A stretch of 64,000 nucleotides of DNA from Bacteroidales bacterium (GTDB taxonomy: Bacteria; Bacteroidota; Bacteroidia; Bacteroidales; UBA932). The position numbers and the translations under genes are program-made. Position 1 is the stretch's first letter. Each line of letters begins with the position of its first letter. The stretch is from positions 1 through 64,000 of the forward strand of contig JAFLUX010000003.1 in assembly GCA_022508605.1 (NCBI GenBank), written 5' to 3'. The notes under the pieces were generated by a model. The model made no database searches and had not been told where the DNA came from. It worked only from the letters and a program-made list of their open reading frames with translations. Shown piece by piece: positions 38,270 through 47,114 of the stretch.

Positions 38270-39580
38270 ATGGAGTATTTGAAGCGAATCGCGGATGAAC
38301 AGCTTGCCCTGCGCTTGGATGCATTTGGCGCTGTACAAATCAAAGGCCCGAAATGGTGCGGTAAAACAACGACTGCGGAACAGCAGGCCAAAAGCATCAT
38401 CAAGTTGCAAGACCCGGACAATCGTGCAGGTTATTTGGCAACAGCGCGTACAAAGCCTTCAATCTTATTGAAGGGCGATACTCCCCGCCTGATAGACGAA
38501 TGGCAAGATGCGCCTGTTCTTTGGGATGCCGTGCGCAATGCTGTCGATGAGCGCCACCAGACAGGACAATTCATTCTTACCGGCTCGACGGTCATCGACG
38601 ACGGCAAAAATAAGGACGAGGGCAACAGGAGAATGCACACAGGAACCGGACGCATCTCGCCTATGACGATGTATCCGATGAGCCTCTATGAGTCGCGGGA
38701 GTCTAATGGCGAAATATCGCTGCAAACGCTTTTTGGCAATAAAGGATTTGATATTGATGGCATTACGTCTCCTTTGTCTGTAGAAGAACTGATTTTCGCG
38801 GCCTGTCGCGGCGGATGGCCGGCATCGTTGAACGCAAAGAGCGATAAAGCGAAGTTGTTTATCGCAAAAGACTATCTGAATGTAATTTGCGACGAAGATA
38901 TCTCACGGGTTGACGATGTAAAGCGCAGTCCTGCTTTGGCGCGACTGATATTGCGTTCGTATGCCCGCAATCTATGCACGTTGACCCAGAAAACGAAGAT
39001 GCTGGCAGACGTCTCTGTTGAAATGGAGACTGCGTCGATGACGACTTTCGATGACTATGTCGGTGCATTGGAAAAATTGTTCGTCCTTGAAGATATCGAG
39101 GCATGGTGTCCGGCGATACGCTCGGCCACTGCGATAAAAAGCGGCAAGAAGCGCTGTTTTGTCGACCCTTCGATTGCGGTGGCGGCGATGGGGGCTTCGC
39201 CGGCAAGTCTGGAACTCGACCTGCGGACTTTCGGATTCATTTTCGAATGTATGTGCATTCGTGATTTGAAAGTGTATTCTCAATCTTTGGGAGGCAAAGT
39301 TTCCTATTACCGGGACCGTTACGGATTGGAGTCGGACATCGTCCTGCACCTTGACGATGGTCGTTATGCCCTGATAGAGTGCAAACTGGGCAGCAGAGAC
39401 ATCGAAGATGGCGCAAAACACCTGCTGGAAATCCAGCGACTGATACAACAGAAAAACGAGACCGAGAAACAGGCCCCGTTGCGCGAGCCGGATTTGCTGA
39501 TAGTCATTACTGGCGGCGAGTTCGCCTATGCCCGTGAAGATGGCGTAAAGGTGATTCCGCTGGGGTGTCTGAAAGACTAA
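38270..39580 (+). CDS. AAA_14/DUF4143-type ATPase
   Basis: Walker A-like GPKWCGKTTTAEQQAKS, LIDEWQDAPVLWDAVRNAVDE, FILTGST; C-terminal DUF4143/nuclease-like SYYRDRYGLESDIVLHLDDGRYALIECKLGS. Confidence 0.85.
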   Translation: MEYLKRIADEQLALRLDAFGAVQIKGPKWCGKTTTAEQQAKSIIKLQDPDNRAGYLATARTKPSILLKGDTPRLIDEWQDAPVLWDAVRNAVDERHQTGQFILTGSTVIDDGKNKDEGNRRMHTGTGRISPMTMYPMSLYESRESNGEISLQTLFGNKGFDIDGITSPLSVEELIFAACRGGWPASLNAKSDKAKLFIAKDYLNVICDEDISRVDDVKRSPALARLILRSYARNLCTLTQKTKMLADVSVEMETASMTTFDDYVGALEKLFVLEDIEAWCPAIRSATAIKSGKKRCFVDPSIAVAAMGASPASLELDLRTFGFIFECMCIRDLKVYSQSLGGKVSYYRDRYGLESDIVLHLDDGRYALIECKLGSRDIEDGAKHLLEIQRLIQQKNETEKQAPLREPDLLIVITGGEFAYAREDGVKVIPLGCLKD

Positions 39581-39588
39581 TTTGAAAT

Positions 39589-39622
39589 GCCCCCCGAAAG
39601 TCAGGTAAAACTTTCGGGGGGC
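39589..39622. terminator. Strong hairpin between convergent genes
   Basis: GCCCCCCGAAAG - 10 nt - CTTTCGGGGGGC, 12-bp perfect stem; no obvious T-run. Confidence 0.6.
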
Positions 39623-39639
39623 ACATCACGTATTATTAA

Positions 39640-40302
39640 CTATTTACGGAACCATTCGAGTGATTTGCGGCAGAGCTCGGAGACGGCTGCCCAGTCGCCT
39701 GAGGCGATGACTGACTTGGGGAAGAGTTTGCTTCCCATTCCCACGGCCGTGACGCCGCTGGCCGCCCAGGCGCGAAGATTTTCTTCCGCCGGTTCGACCG
39801 CTCCGGTGCACATGACCATGGCCCAGGGCAACGGTCCGAGTATGTTTTTGACGAACGACGGGCCGCCGACGTTTCCGGCAGGGAACACCTTGACCAGGTC
39901 GCAGCCCATTTCCTGGGCTTTCACGATTTCGCTGACAGTGCCGCAGCCGGGGGAGTAGGGAATGCCCCGGCGATTGGCGAGCCTGACTATTTCCTCTACC
40001 ATGCAGGGGGAGACGAGGAAATCAGCTCCGAGCTGGATGTACAGCGATGCCGTGCCGGCATCGAGTATGGTGCCGGCGCCGAGGGCCATTTCCGGACATT
40101 CCGCCCGTACAAAGGCCATGAGCTGTTCGAACACGCGATGGGCACCGTCGCCTCTGTTGGTAAATTCAAAAGCCCTTATGCCGCCGTCATAGCAGGCCTT
40201 TACGACTTTTTTGCTGAGTTCGGCATCGGAACTGTAGAATACGGGCACTATTCCTGTGCCGCGGATGATACCTATGGTATCTATCTTGTTGAACTTTGCC
40301 AT
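39640..40302 (-). CDS. kdgA: 2-keto-3-deoxy-6-phosphogluconate aldolase
   Basis: GIVPVFYSSDAELSKKVVKACYDGGIRAFEFTNRGD, GAGTILDAGTASLYIQLGADFLVSPCM, KVFPAGNVGGPSFVKNILGPLPWA. Confidence 0.9.
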   Translation of the reverse strand: MAKFNKIDTIGIIRGTGIVPVFYSSDAELSKKVVKACYDGGIRAFEFTNRGDGAHRVFEQLMAFVRAECPEMALGAGTILDAGTASLYIQLGADFLVSPCMVEEIVRLANRRGIPYSPGCGTVSEIVKAQEMGCDLVKVFPAGNVGGPSFVKNILGPLPWAMVMCTGAVEPAEENLRAWAASGVTAVGMGSKLFPKSVIASGDWAAVSELCRKSLEWFRK

Positions 40303-40315
40303 GGCAGTCTGTCGT

Positions 40316-41353
40316 TTATCTCGATACACGGCCTGAACCGCCACCCTTGACGAGGGCTTCCACCTCCGCCACGCTGACGCGGTTGTAATCTCCTATGATG
40401 GTGTGCTTGAGAGCCGATGCGGCAGCTGCAAATTCTATGGCTTCCTGGTCGCTGTCCAAGGCAATCAGGCCGTAGAGCAGTCCTCCCATGAACGAATCGC
40501 CCCCGCCCACGCGGTCGACAATGTGGGTTATGTCGTAGCGACGGCTCTGCCAGAGAGTCTTTCCGTCGTAAAGGACGCCTCCCCATGTGTTATGGTCGGC
40601 ATTGATGGAGCCTCGCAGGGTCACCGCCACCTTCTTGCAGCGGGGGAAACGCTCCATCAGCTGGCGGCATACGCTCTCGAAGCGGCTCTGGTCTATGGTG
40701 CCGCCGGTGTTCTCCGCATCGAATCCCTCGGGCTTTATCCCGAACTCCTTCTCCGCATCCTCTTCGTTTCCGAGTATGAGGTCGCAGCCTTCGACAAGGG
40801 CGGGCATGACTTCGGATGCGCTCTTGCCGTATTTCCAGAGTTTCTTGCGGTAGTTGAGGTCGCAGCTCACCTTGACCCCCATTTCGTTGGCAGTCTTTAT
40901 GGCCTCCAGGCAGGCGTCTGCGGCTCCCTGGCTCAGTGCGGGAGTTATGCCCGTCCAGTGGAACCAGTCGGCTCCTTCGAGCACCTTGTGCCAGTCTACC
41001 ATGCCGGGCTTTATTTCTGAGATTGAGGAATGGGCCCTGTCGTAGACGACCTTGCTGCCGCGGGCCACGGCTCCGGTCTCAAGGAAATAGATTCCGACCC
41101 TGTCTCCGCCGGTCACTATGCCGGAGGTGTCGACTCCGAATCCGCGCAACTCCGATATGCACATCGCTGCGATGTCGTTGTCCGGGAGACGGGTAATGAA
41201 GTGGGCGTCGATGCCGTAATTGGCGAGGGAAACGGCTACGTTGGCCTCGCCGCCGCCGAATGTAGCATCGAACTGTCCGGCCTGCGAGAAGCGCAGATGG
41301 CCGGGGGTTGAAAGGCGGAGCATGACTTCGCCGAAGGTTACTACTTTAGACAT
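40316..41353 (-). CDS. kdgK: 2-keto-3-deoxygluconate kinase (PfkB family)
   Basis: VVTFGEVMLRLSTPGHLRFSQAGQFDATFGGGEANVAVSLANYG; DRVGGGDSFMGGLLYGL; adjacent to kdgA. Confidence 0.92.
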   Translation of the reverse strand: MSKVVTFGEVMLRLSTPGHLRFSQAGQFDATFGGGEANVAVSLANYGIDAHFITRLPDNDIAAMCISELRGFGVDTSGIVTGGDRVGIYFLETGAVARGSKVVYDRAHSSISEIKPGMVDWHKVLEGADWFHWTGITPALSQGAADACLEAIKTANEMGVKVSCDLNYRKKLWKYGKSASEVMPALVEGCDLILGNEEDAEKEFGIKPEGFDAENTGGTIDQSRFESVCRQLMERFPRCKKVAVTLRGSINADHNTWGGVLYDGKTLWQSRRYDITHIVDRVGGGDSFMGGLLYGLIALDSDQEAIEFAAAASALKHTIIGDYNRVSVAEVEALVKGGGSGRVSR

Positions 41354-42330
41354 ATTGATTTGCGGTTAGATGAATTGCGTATATGCAGTTCCATTGGGAT
41401 GACCGTGGTGTCTGTGCGCCTTTCCAGGAAAGCCCTTGCGGCCTCCTGCCCCATGCGGAACGGATTCTGTCCCATGGAACTGAGCGAGGGTGTCATGAGG
41501 GAGGTGAAAAATTCGTTGGCAGTGCCCACCAATCCGAAGTCTTCCGGAATCCTGATGCCCCTCTCCTTGAGGGCGTCCGTGGCGCCGAGGGCCGAGAAGT
41601 CTCCCGAACAATACAGGGCGTCGCATCCCGCATCTATGGCCTTGAATCCGGCTTCGTATCCTGTCTCCCTCACTATGCAGTCGTAGAAGATGATGCTTTC
41701 GTCCACTGTCCTGCCGCAGTCTTCAAGAGCCTTGCGATATCCGGCGAGACGGTCTGCGTAGGCTGCCGAAGTCATGTATCCGGCAAGAGTGCCTATGCGC
41801 TGGTAGCCGTTGTCGATGAGGTGGCGCGTGGCCTCGTATGCCCCTTCGAAATTGGCTCCCGTGACCTTCGCCCCCGGGTAGTCCTGAAACACGCGGTCGA
41901 ACTGCACAAGGGGAATCCTTCCGAGCGAAGACAGGTGCGCGGAGTCCTTTGAGGTTATGGCGTGGGACAGCAGCACTCCGGCCACTCTGTTGTTGCGCAG
42001 TGTCTTGAGGGCTTTCACCTCGGCTTCGAAACTCTCTTGGGTCTGGCAAATCAGCACACTGTATCCGGCCTCGTGCAGTATGGATTCCGCGCCGCTTATC
42101 ACATTGGCGAAAAACTGGCGGTGTATTCGCGGCACCACTATGCCCACTATGTCGGACCGGCCGCGGCGGAGGTTTGAGGCCACGATATTGCGCTGATACC
42201 CCATCTCGGCGGCTTTCCGCTGGACGGCTATCCTTGTGCCCTCCTTGACCCTGGGGCTGCCTGCAAGCGCCCTCGATACTGTCGAGGGTGTGATTCCAAG
42301 AGCTTTTGCAATATCTGTTATAGTTACCAT
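41341..42330 (-). CDS. LacI-family transcriptional regulator
   Basis: MVTITDIAKALGITPSTVSRALAGSPRVKEGTR HTH; periplasmic-binding-like effector domain. Start set to 42330. Confidence 0.93.
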   Translation of the reverse strand: MVTITDIAKALGITPSTVSRALAGSPRVKEGTRIAVQRKAAEMGYQRNIVASNLRRGRSDIVGIVVPRIHRQFFANVISGAESILHEAGYSVLICQTQESFEAEVKALKTLRNNRVAGVLLSHAITSKDSAHLSSLGRIPLVQFDRVFQDYPGAKVTGANFEGAYEATRHLIDNGYQRIGTLAGYMTSAAYADRLAGYRKALEDCGRTVDESIIFYDCIVRETGYEAGFKAIDAGCDALYCSGDFSALGATDALKERGIRIPEDFGLVGTANEFFTSLMTPSLSSMGQNPFRMGQEAARAFLERRTDTTVIPMELHIRNSSNRKSICLK

Positions 42331-42338
42331 TGCGGCGG

Positions 42339-42370
42339 CAAAGATATATAAATTTGGGAATTTATACAAA
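42339..42370 (-). promoter_or_regulatory. Promoter of lacI-kdgK-kdgA
   Basis: Minus strand TTTG (42370-42367) - N20 - TATCTTTG (42346-42339). Confidence 0.8.
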
Positions 42371-42384
42371 CGTTTGTATATTTG
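42353..42384 (+). promoter_or_regulatory. Promoter of kduD-gatC-kduI
   Basis: TTTG (42353-42356) - N20 - TATATTTG (42377-42384). Confidence 0.82.
42363..42380. promoter_or_regulatory. LacI-type operator, 18-bp perfect palindrome
   Basis: TATACAAACGTTTGTATA, central CG; overlaps the kduD -7 and the lacI -33. Confidence 0.82.
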
Positions 42385-42413
42385 TCTCCACAAAAACATT
42401 AAAACTAATTCAG

Positions 42414-43214
42414 ATGAGCGGAATTTTCTCACTCGAAGGGCGTAACGCCTGGATTACGGGCGCTGCTTACGGCATCGGATTCGCTATAGCGAAGGCATTC
42501 GTGGAAGCCGGCGCCGAAACGATAGTTTTCAACACATCGAACGAGGCCTCGATGCAGAAGGGGCTCGATGCCTACCGCGAGGCGGGCATAACCAACGTGC
42601 GCGGATATGTGTGCGACGTGACCGATGAAAATGCGGTCAAGGCGCTGGTGGAGCGCATCCACGAAGAAGTGGGACAAATTGACATACTTGTCAACAACGC
42701 CGGCATAATCAAACGCATACCCATGCACGAAATGACCCGTCAGGAATTTCAGAGGGTCATAGACATAGACCTCGTGGGGCCTTACATCTGCGCTGCCGCG
42801 GTGGTGCCGGAGATGATGGAGCGCCGCGAAGGCAAGATTATCAACATCTGCTCCATGATGAGCGAACTGGGCAGGGAGACGGTGAGCGCCTATGCCGCGG
42901 CAAAGGGCGGACTGAAGATGCTGACCCGCAATATATGTTCGGAGTACGGTGGCTACAACATCCAGTGCAATGCCATAGGTCCCGGATACATAGCCACTCC
43001 GCAGACCGCACCCCTGCGGGAGAGGCAGGAGGACGGAAGCCGCCACCCGTTCGACAGTTTCATCTGCGCCAAGACCCCGGCCGGACGCTGGCTCGACCCG
43101 GATGAACTTGCCGGCCCGGCGGTGTTCCTCGCGTCCAAGGCTTCGGATGCTGTCAACGGACACATCCTGTATGTGGACGGAGGCATACTCGCATACATAG
43201 GAAAACAGCCTTAG
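42414..43214 (+). CDS. kduD: SDR oxidoreductase, KduD/gluconate 5-dehydrogenase family
   Basis: AWITGAAYGIGFAIAKAF, LVNNAGIIKRIPMHEM, YAAAKGGLKMLTRN; gene context with kduI. Confidence 0.83.
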   Translation: MSGIFSLEGRNAWITGAAYGIGFAIAKAFVEAGAETIVFNTSNEASMQKGLDAYREAGITNVRGYVCDVTDENAVKALVERIHEEVGQIDILVNNAGIIKRIPMHEMTRQEFQRVIDIDLVGPYICAAAVVPEMMERREGKIINICSMMSELGRETVSAYAAAKGGLKMLTRNICSEYGGYNIQCNAIGPGYIATPQTAPLRERQEDGSRHPFDSFICAKTPAGRWLDPDELAGPAVFLASKASDAVNGHILYVDGGILAYIGKQP

Positions 43215-43230
43215 ACAATCCCCGGCAGCA

Positions 43231-44622
43231 ATGGAACAGGTATTCAGCTACATCATAGGTCTCGGGGCGGCGGTGATGATGCCGGTCATTTTCACCATAC
43301 TCGGCCTGTGCATAGGAATAAAGTTCGGAAAGGCCCTCAAGAGCGGACTGCTCGTGGGGGTCGGCTTCGTGGGTCTGAGCGTGGTCACGGCCCTGCTCAC
43401 TTCGAGCATGGGCGGCCCCCTCAAGACCATAACTGAAATATACGGACTCGACCTCGGCATCTTCGACATGGGGTGGCCCGCTGCGGCTGCCGTGGCATAC
43501 AATACCACGGTAGGAGCCTTCATCATTCCCGTTTGTCTGGGAGTGAACATACTCCTGCTCCTCCTGAGGGCCACGAGCACCATCAACATAGACCTTTGGA
43601 ACTACTGGCATTTCGCTTTCATCGGGGCGGTAGTCTTTTATGCCACGGACAGCATAGGGTACGGATTCCTCGCCGCCGCGGCCTGCTTCGTCATAACCCT
43701 CGTCATGGCGGACCTCACTACGAAAAAGTTCCAGTCATACTACAAAGACCTCGACGGAATAAGCATCCCGCAGCCTTTCTGTCAGAGCTTCGTGCCTTTC
43801 GCCGAAGTCCTGAACCGCGGCATGGACAAGATACCGGGGATGAAGAAGATGGACATAGACGCAGAAGGCATGAAGAAGAAGTTCGGAGTGCTCGGCGAGC
43901 CTCTGTTCCTCGGTGTCGTGGTGGGCGTGCTGATAGGCTGCCTGAGCTGCCGCGGATTTTCCGAAATCGTCGAGAAGATTCCGTCCATTCTGGGACTCGG
44001 CATAAAGATGGGCGCTGTGATGGAGCTGATACCTCGTATCACCTCCCTTTTCATCGAGGGCCTGAAACCCATTGCGGAAGCGACGAAAGAGCTTGTTTCC
44101 AAAAAATTCAAGAACTCTGCCGGCATAAACATAGGCATGAGCCCCGCCCTCGTCATAGGGCATCCCAGCACTCTGGTGGTGTCGCTCCTGCTCATCCCGG
44201 CCACGATACTTCTTGCCGTGGTGCTCCCCGGCAACCGCTTCCTTCCTTTGGCCTCGCTCGCCGGGATGTTCTACGTGTTCCCGGCCGTGCTGCCCGTGAC
44301 CAAGGGCAACGTGCTGAAAACATTCATAATAGGACTGGTGAGCATGACCATAGGGCTTTACCTCGTGACCGACCTCGCGCCCTGGTTCACGCAGGCCGCA
44401 CAGGATGTGTACGAGCGCACGGCCGATGCCGCGGTAGCGATTCCGGAGGGCTTCGAGGGTGGCAGCCTCGATTTTGCCTCCAGCATATTCTCGTGGCTCA
44501 TCTTCCACTGCATACACGATTTCAAGCTCGTCGGAAGCGCCTTGCTCGTGGCCCTTACCACAGTGATGGCCATTTTCAACCGCCGACGCATCATCAAAGC
44601 CTCAATAAACACAAACAGATAA
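43231..44622 (+). CDS. PTS galactitol-type EIIC (GatC-like) permease
   Basis: [87 protein letters not shown], collinear with GatC as remembered. Confidence 0.87.
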   Translation: MEQVFSYIIGLGAAVMMPVIFTILGLCIGIKFGKALKSGLLVGVGFVGLSVVTALLTSSMGGPLKTITEIYGLDLGIFDMGWPAAAAVAYNTTVGAFIIPVCLGVNILLLLLRATSTINIDLWNYWHFAFIGAVVFYATDSIGYGFLAAAACFVITLVMADLTTKKFQSYYKDLDGISIPQPFCQSFVPFAEVLNRGMDKIPGMKKMDIDAEGMKKKFGVLGEPLFLGVVVGVLIGCLSCRGFSEIVEKIPSILGLGIKMGAVMELIPRITSLFIEGLKPIAEATKELVSKKFKNSAGINIGMSPALVIGHPSTLVVSLLLIPATILLAVVLPGNRFLPLASLAGMFYVFPAVLPVTKGNVLKTFIIGLVSMTIGLYLVTDLAPWFTQAAQDVYERTADAAVAIPEGFEGGSLDFASSIFSWLIFHCIHDFKLVGSALLVALTTVMAIFNRRRIIKASINTNR

Positions 44623-45542
44623 TGAAAAAGACAATACTGGCCGCCGCCGCGGCATTTCTTTTCACTGCAATGAACGCACAGACAAGCTACACAATCCAGA
44701 CCGCCTGCCATCCGGAGGATGTCAAGCACTATGATACGCAGACACTGCGGGAGCGTTTCGTCATGCCGCAGCCCATGGCCGCCGACGAAATCCGTCTTAC
44801 ATATTCCCTCTACGACCGTTTCATCTTCGGAGGCGCCGTGCCCGTGACCAAGCCCCTCACTCTGGAGACCATAGACCCCCTGAAAGCCCCTTATTTCCTG
44901 TTCAACAGGGAGCTCGGAGTAATAAATGTGGGAGGAGAGGGGACCGTCACCGTGGACGGGAAATCCTATTCGCTCAAATTCAAGGACGCGCTTTACGTGG
45001 GACGCGGCTGCAAGGAGGTCGTCTTCCGCAGCAACAATCCCGCCGAACCCGCCAAGTTCTACATCAACTCCGCCATCGCCCACAAGGCATACAAGACGCA
45101 GCTGATTACGATAGACGGGCGCAAAGGCTCGCTAAAGGCCAATTCCTTTGCCGCAGGCAAGATGGAAGAGAGCAATGACAGGGTAATCAACCAGCTCATA
45201 GTCAGCAACGTGCTCGAAGAAGGCCCCTGCCAGCTGCAAATGGGTCTCACGGAGCTTAAGCCCGGAAGCGTGTGGAACACTATGCCTGCACATACCCACA
45301 CCCGCCGTATCGAAGCCTATTTCTACTTCAACGTGAGCGAGGGCAACATGATATGCCACCTTATGGGCGAGCCTCAGCAGGAAAGGCTGGTGTGGCTCTC
45401 CAACGAACAGGCCATCATGAGCCCGGAGTGGAGCATACACGCCGCCGCCGGAACATCCAACTACATGTTCATCTGGGGCATGGCGGGAGAAAACCTCGAC
45501 TACGGCGACATGGACAAGGTGGCCTACACCGAGATGCGTTAG
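44622..45542 (+). CDS. kduI: 5-keto-4-deoxyuronate isomerase with N-terminal signal peptide
   Basis: [80 protein letters not shown]-terminus [25 protein letters not shown] overlaps the gatC stop (TAATG). Confidence 0.92.
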   Translation: MKKTILAAAAAFLFTAMNAQTSYTIQTACHPEDVKHYDTQTLRERFVMPQPMAADEIRLTYSLYDRFIFGGAVPVTKPLTLETIDPLKAPYFLFNRELGVINVGGEGTVTVDGKSYSLKFKDALYVGRGCKEVVFRSNNPAEPAKFYINSAIAHKAYKTQLITIDGRKGSLKANSFAAGKMEESNDRVINQLIVSNVLEEGPCQLQMGLTELKPGSVWNTMPAHTHTRRIEAYFYFNVSEGNMICHLMGEPQQERLVWLSNEQAIMSPEWSIHAAAGTSNYMFIWGMAGENLDYGDMDKVAYTEMR

Positions 45543-45584
45543 GCTCACAAGGCCCAGGCCGGGCGCAGTCTGTCCGGCTGCCGG

Positions 45585-47042
45585 TTATCGAGTATCGGAA
45601 GAAGACGGAAGCGTGCAGAAAATGCGAAGTCCTGCAAAGGTCAGGGCGGCGTTGAGCGGCAGCAGTTCGTAGCTGAACCTGTAGCCCCCGAACCAGCGTT
45701 CCGAATTGAGCTGCAGCACTAAGCAAATCAGGGGCGACAGGACGGCGACCAAAGGGACTCTGCGGTCTTTCACTCTCCTGCGGGTGAGCACGCCGAAAGC
45801 GAACATGCCGAGTATGGGCCCGTAGGTGTAGGATGCCAGCTTATATACGGCGTCGATTGCGCTGGTGCTGTTGAGCTTCGAGAATATGAGTATGACTGCG
45901 CCCATGCCTGCCGCCATGGCAAGATGCACCCTGTTGCGTGTCCTGCGTACTGCCGTCTCGTCCTTTCCGCCGGTTCCGAGTATATCTACCGTGAACGATG
46001 TGGTGAGCGCGGTGAGCGCCGAACCTCCCGCCCCGAATGCGCTGGCGGTCAGCCCTATGGTGAACAATATCCCGACTATGGCAGGGAGTCTGCCGTCCGT
46101 GGCGACTGCGGGGAACAGCCTGTCGCCGCTTTCCCGGATGCCGTTGGCGTCTGCATAGAGATAAAGCAGCACGCCGAGGCACAGGAAGAAGAATATGACG
46201 AGGTTTTGCAGCAATGTGCTGACGATGAGGTTTTTCTGGCTGTCGGAAGGGCTCTTGCAGCAGAGCGTGTGCTGCATCATGTCCTGGTCCAATCCTGTCA
46301 TGGCGATGACTGTGAACAGACCGCCGAGAAACTGTTTCCAGAAATACTGCGGATGATTGATGTCGTCGAAGTGGAAGACGCGGGACATTTCGCTGCCGCG
46401 TATCGCCTCCACCATGCCGAGCAGGTCCAGGCCGAGGTCGCGGGCTATGAACACGAGCGTAAGCACCACTGCGGTGAGCATGCAGCCTGTGCGCAGCACA
46501 TCGGTCCATACGAGCGAATTGACCCCTCCGCGGCGGGTGTAGGCCAGCACGACTATCATGGCAAGGAATACGTTGAGCACGAAGGGCAGCCCCAGCGGTC
46601 CGAAAGCGAGCATCTGTAGGATGAGGCAGACGAGATAGAGGCGCACGGAGGCTCCCAGCATCTTGGACAGGAAAAAGAACCAGGCCCCTGTCTTGTATGC
46701 GGTAAGGCCGAAACGCCCCTCGAGGTATTGGTATATGGAATAGACGTTGAGGCGGAAATACAGCGGCACGAGCACGAAGGCGATGGCCATGTAGCCGAGA
46801 AAGAAACCCATGCACATCTGCAGATATGCCATCCCGCTGACTCCCACCATGCCGGGCACGGACACGAAAGTGACCCCGGACATGCAGGAGCCAATCATGG
46901 CGAATGCTACCACCCACCAGCCCGTATTCCGCCTGCCGCGGAAAAACGCGCTGTTCTCTCCGCCGCCGGCTGCCATGCGGGAAACAAAAAGCATGGCGGC
47001 AAAATATGCCGCCATCGTAATCAGTATGCCTACCGGTGTCAT
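45585..47042 (-). CDS. Sodium:solute symporter (SSS family)
   Basis: GWWVVAFAMIGSCMSGVTFVSVPGMVG, GLDQDMMQHTLCCKSPSDSQKNLI. Confidence 0.88.
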   Translation of the reverse strand: MTPVGILITMAAYFAAMLFVSRMAAGGGENSAFFRGRRNTGWWVVAFAMIGSCMSGVTFVSVPGMVGVSGMAYLQMCMGFFLGYMAIAFVLVPLYFRLNVYSIYQYLEGRFGLTAYKTGAWFFFLSKMLGASVRLYLVCLILQMLAFGPLGLPFVLNVFLAMIVVLAYTRRGGVNSLVWTDVLRTGCMLTAVVLTLVFIARDLGLDLLGMVEAIRGSEMSRVFHFDDINHPQYFWKQFLGGLFTVIAMTGLDQDMMQHTLCCKSPSDSQKNLIVSTLLQNLVIFFFLCLGVLLYLYADANGIRESGDRLFPAVATDGRLPAIVGILFTIGLTASAFGAGGSALTALTTSFTVDILGTGGKDETAVRRTRNRVHLAMAAGMGAVILIFSKLNSTSAIDAVYKLASYTYGPILGMFAFGVLTRRRVKDRRVPLVAVLSPLICLVLQLNSERWFGGYRFSYELLPLNAALTFAGLRIFCTLPSSSDTR

Positions 47043-47114
47043 TGCCTTAAACTACTGGGCCATTTGTACGGCCCGGCAAAGCTACGGCTTTTTTTTCATT
47101 TTCCGTCCTGCCAT

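Noticed and set aside
39589-39622. Insertion-sequence terminal inverted repeat
   Set aside because: Perfect 12-bp stem with 10-nt loop between convergent genes is better explained as a bidirectional terminator; no transposase present.
43473-44621. N-terminal extension of the 689-aa ORF that contains KduI
   Set aside because: Out-of-frame translation of gatC; KduI starts at ATG 44622, coupled to the gatC stop.
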